Below are positions 59,723-62,500 of a stretch of DNA of 62,500 nucleotides, in pieces. The position numbers and the translations under genes are program-made. The notes beneath the pieces are model-generated. The model made no database searches and had not been told where the DNA came from. It worked only from the letters and a program-made list of their open reading frames with translations. This DNA comes from Chrysomallon squamiferum (taxonomy: Eukaryota > Mollusca > Gastropoda > Neomphalida > Peltospiridae): the NCBI GenBank assembly GCA_012295275.1, contig CM022670.1, positions 39,409,751 to 39,472,250 on the forward strand. Reading direction: 5' to 3'. How positions within the stretch are numbered: the first letter of the stretch is position 1; each line of letters starts with the position of its first letter.

Positions 59723-61083
59723 GCCTGCCTGCCTGCCTGCCTGCCTGTCTGTCTGTCTGTCTATCTGTCTGTCCATATATCTGTCTAAATATCTATTTTT
59801 TTTTATCTCTCTGTCTGTCTCTATCTGTTTAAATATATATCTAGTTTTAATCTATCTATCTATCTATCTATTTTTTTATCTCTATCTGTCTATCTAAATA
59901 TATATATTTTTTTAATCTATCTATGTCTGTATGTCTATCTATCTATCTATTTTTGTATCTGTCTATCTGCCTGCCTGTTAGTAATCTGCCTCTGTCTGTC
60001 TGTCTGTCTTTTGTCTGACTGTCCACTTGCGTGCTTTTCTGTCTGTCTGTCTGACTGTCTGACGTGTGCTTGTCTATCTAAAGTACGATTTACCGGTCAA
60101 CGACCTTTCAACAAGTCTTACGTAAGTTTATCTATCCACTTATCTGACTTTTCTGTCTTGTTGTACGTGTGTCTGTCTGTTTTTGTGAATATATTACATA
60201 AATATGAATAAAACAGTTGTTTACACTATCAGGCATTTTGAAAAAAAAAAAGTCATTAAATTAACATTATCTTCATACGAGCAAGGACAGTTGATATTTC
60301 GTTTTTATGTCTGCATTGTGAGTGCAAATTATGAGTTTATAATTGAAAAAAAAAAAAAAATAATAATAACATATTTGTTTGTTACCGACTACAAGTGTCA
60401 ACTTATGTAGGAAATATTAGGGGTACGTGGAGAATTCAGTAATATTAAAGCCGTAGGGTAGACGCGCACACATCTCCTCATTATACCATCCATTTATTAA
60501 TATAATATCTATTTAGTATTGACAGCGAGTTCACGTGAGATCAGTGATCTAAATATAAGATTAATCCTCGATACAAAGTAAGACTTTGGCAGAGAAATTC
60601 TAGCTTTTCACGTCTTTGTTAGAACCTGGCTGTTGCAATACAATGACGAGGTCACTTGACAACGCTGGGAAACGAATGTCACAAAGGTATCAGGACTTCT
60701 GCGAACGTCAACACAAACTCCACATTTTGAAACGACTGCGTTTAAGTGTGGGACCTCTTACAATGCGCACAGCATAGCGCGTGTGTAGAAACCTTTATCA
60801 CGCCGTTGTTGGTGTTGTTGTTTATGCAATTTTAACGTTCTTCACTATGTGAAAAGCGAGAGATCTCTTATGGGTTCTGTAAAGACTTAATTTTTTTTTT
60901 TTTTTTACTCTGTTCGGTTTTTATTTATTTATTATTATTGCATTCCTTTTTTTTTTTTTTTTTTTTTTTTTCTTCTCCACTGTGATTTAATAAAGTGAAG
61001 GGTTGTTTTTTTTAAACTATCTAGTGATAAAACTGGCTTTATACTGATGTAAAATTGAAGAAGGTTTGGATATATCTAGAAAA
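58130..61083. other. Intergenic region between LU gene and right-edge gene
   Basis: Head-to-head spacing of 2.95 kb. It contains poly(A) stretches (58832-58877), a more complex GC-richer block (about 59180-59570), a long tetranucleotide array (59637-60065) and a second complex block upstream of the right-edge gene (about 60420-60850, its likely promoter). No coding segment is supported. Confidence 0.5.
59637..60065. repeat. (ATCT)n/(TGCC)n/(TGTC)n tetranucleotide array
   Basis: Perfect ATCT units at about 59640-59720 pass into CTGC, then CTGT units, followed by decayed CTAT/CTGT units with T and AT inserts to about 60065. The order suggests stepwise mutation of one array. Confidence 0.95.
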
Positions 61084-61395
61084 ATGAGGATATTTTCTGT
61101 GGTAGTTATTTTCTTCACCGGGAATATTTTATTTACCTGTGGTGAGTAGTTCTTAATGATAATTTAACTCTACTTTGACTTAATGCATAACATTCGTTTA
61201 TTGTCAGGATCAGAAGAAGTTTCTCAAGATTTTTCATTTTCTTGTAACAACTCTAAGAATGTCTAAATTTGAAAACTAATTCATCACATTTTCCTTTCAC
61301 AAAAATAAATTTGCTAGTCTAAAGAATTAAATGAAGGTTAATGTCCGTAAATTCATGTTACATTATATCATACCTACAGTTGTCCAGATTATGAT

Positions 61396-61471
<76 letters not shown>

Positions 61472-61845
61472 AAACGTTAATTCGATAAAAATGAATGAAT
61501 TGTTAGATGCATAATGTGAAATCCATTTTTCGAATATTTGAAAACATCTTTACATTATATTATTAACATATTATACTTTTGATAAATGAATGAGTTGATA
61601 ATGTGATCTTTCATCTGTTGTTGTGTTGTTTGTGCTACTGTTTCAGAGAGTGTAACACCAGGGTGCACACTGCCCAACGTGTTACAAGGAACGTGGGCAA
61701 TGACAAGATTTGGACTAACACCTCTCGGTTTTAATTCAACCCACGTTACACAGTTTCCTACTGACAAAACAACATGTCCTTTATGTAATTCTGCTTATGA
61801 TTTCTACTGCTACAAGAAAACCGGAAAAACACAATTTGAGCTCAA
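61084..61845 (+). CDS. Secreted protein, N-terminal part (runs off window)
   Basis: Exon 1 (61084-61141) codes for a signal peptide (MRIFSVVVIFFTGNILFTCG). After a GTGAGT donor, exon 2 (61647-61845) joins in phase 1 and ends in a GTAAGT donor in phase 2. The mature part begins SVTPGCTLPNVLQGTW and continues with paired cysteines (CPLC, FYCYKK). The C-x-LP-x-x-LQG-x-W start resembles secreted proteins with DUF7042-7045-type domains of protostomes, recalled from memory. The rest lies beyond the window; no third exon is convincing before 62500. Confidence 0.72.
61398..61470. repeat. (CT)n microsatellite
   Basis: About 36 CT units in intron 1 of the right-edge gene. Confidence 0.97.
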
Positions 61846-62111
61846 GTAAGTAACAGTATAGTAAAATCAGATTTAAATTTTAAAATCGAAAACATCGAAA
61901 ATATGAAATCTGACAAAATGTATTTAATAAAGTTAAGAAACAGTTCACTTTTTCTGCTACCATAGCACTTGTGGAACATTTTTGGTCAAGTTAATACATA
62001 TGCACTGAAGATTATTGCAGATAAAGTTTAATAGTTTATATATCAAAAACAACAAAACATAGAAACTTCTAACTGACCCAGAAGTAAAAAACATAAATTC
62101 ATATATATATA

Positions 62112-62318
62112 TATTGGGTTGAGTAATAAGTCATTGTGGTTCATAATTGATTCAAATTTTGTTCCAGAGGCATCGAAAAATTTGTTGACCGTTATTTACC
62201 CAACGGTATACAAATTTTTCGATGCCTCTGGAACAAAATCTATTAAGCATACATTATTAATTAATAATATGTATGATTAAATTTAATTTAACCGCAATGA
62301 TTTATTCCTCAACTGTAA
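62112..62318. mobile_element. Palindromic MITE, probably Tc1/mariner-type
   Basis: About 205 bp with near-complete dyad symmetry. The outer arms (GTTGAGTAATAAGTCATTG / complement GTTGAGGAATAAATCATTG) match with few changes. An inner perfect 30-bp inverted repeat spans 62156-62185 and 62210-62239, and a small ACCGTT/AACGGT stem sits at the centre. TA dinucleotides flank the ends. It has no coding capacity and lies downstream of the last visible exon of the right-edge gene. Confidence 0.8.
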
Positions 62319-62500
62319 GCTGTTGATAAAATTATGCGCTTTTTTCTTAGTTACAACTTAGATAACATTATTGTTTTCTGACACTGGGACTCTTTGGAGA
62401 AAAGATTTGTCTTCAGTGGTTTTTCTGAATCCGCTTATAGTAACCTTTTATTCTAAACACAGTACGATTTCAAAAATGCTTTATTACTTTTCGAATTAGA

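Noticed and set aside
59560-60211. Open frames rich in SIYL/CLSVCL repeats
   Set aside because: Translation of the tetranucleotide array.

Overview
The window is nuclear DNA from an animal, most likely a mollusc and probably a gastropod. Genes are split by many short AT-rich introns with GT-AG borders, long A/T runs and microsatellites are everywhere, and the proteins are metazoan (LKB1, ASNSD1, NSMCE1, DDX24, BTB-kelch, an M12B metalloprotease, a Ly6/uPAR-type protein). A short TTTAACGACAC...TATTGGCTGTCAAAC repeat and AAGGGRNATAACT words are, from my recollection of molluscan DNA, typical of that phylum. There is no sign of bacterial, organellar or viral gene organisation.

Layout. 1-5.4 kb: no confident gene; degenerate minisatellites and perhaps one or two exons of a + strand gene. 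5.4-14.8 kb (-): DDX24-type DEAD-box helicase, 17 coding exons. 15.8-18.7 kb (+): NSMCE1, 7 exons, divergent from DDX24. 20.0-26.4 kb (-): secreted M12B (ADAM/ADAMTS-like) metalloprotease, 14 exons. 28.2-29.9 kb (-): intronless BTB-BACK-kelch protein, divergent from ASNSD1 at 31.1-37.1 kb (+, 13 exons). 37.1-44.6 kb: 7.4 kb without a coding signal between two converging genes. 44.6-51.5 kb (-): STK11/LKB1, 9 exons, complete through its C-terminal CaaX box. 54.2-58.1 kb (-): small secreted ten-cysteine LU-domain protein, 4 exons. 61.1 kb to the right edge (+): first two exons of a secreted protein that runs off the window.

Exon borders were set by hand from GT/AG sites, reading phase and family similarity. 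In every multi-exon model that lies wholly in the window the phases agree and the total length is a multiple of three: DDX24 944 aa, NSMCE1 261, M12B 566, ASNSD1 676, STK11 436, LU protein 134. Transcript ends are not known.

The genes are unrelated housekeeping and secreted functions, not a pathway cluster. Two head-to-head pairs (DDX24/NSMCE1 and kelch/ASNSD1) probably share promoter regions. Transposon relics include a decayed Tc1-like transposase in STK11 intron 1, a short hAT-like element in an LU-gene intron and a palindromic MITE near the right edge. The most unusual signals are an array of copied splice donors after DDX24 exon 11 and a 42-bp copy of the metalloprotease Met-turn exon inside an NSMCE1 intron.
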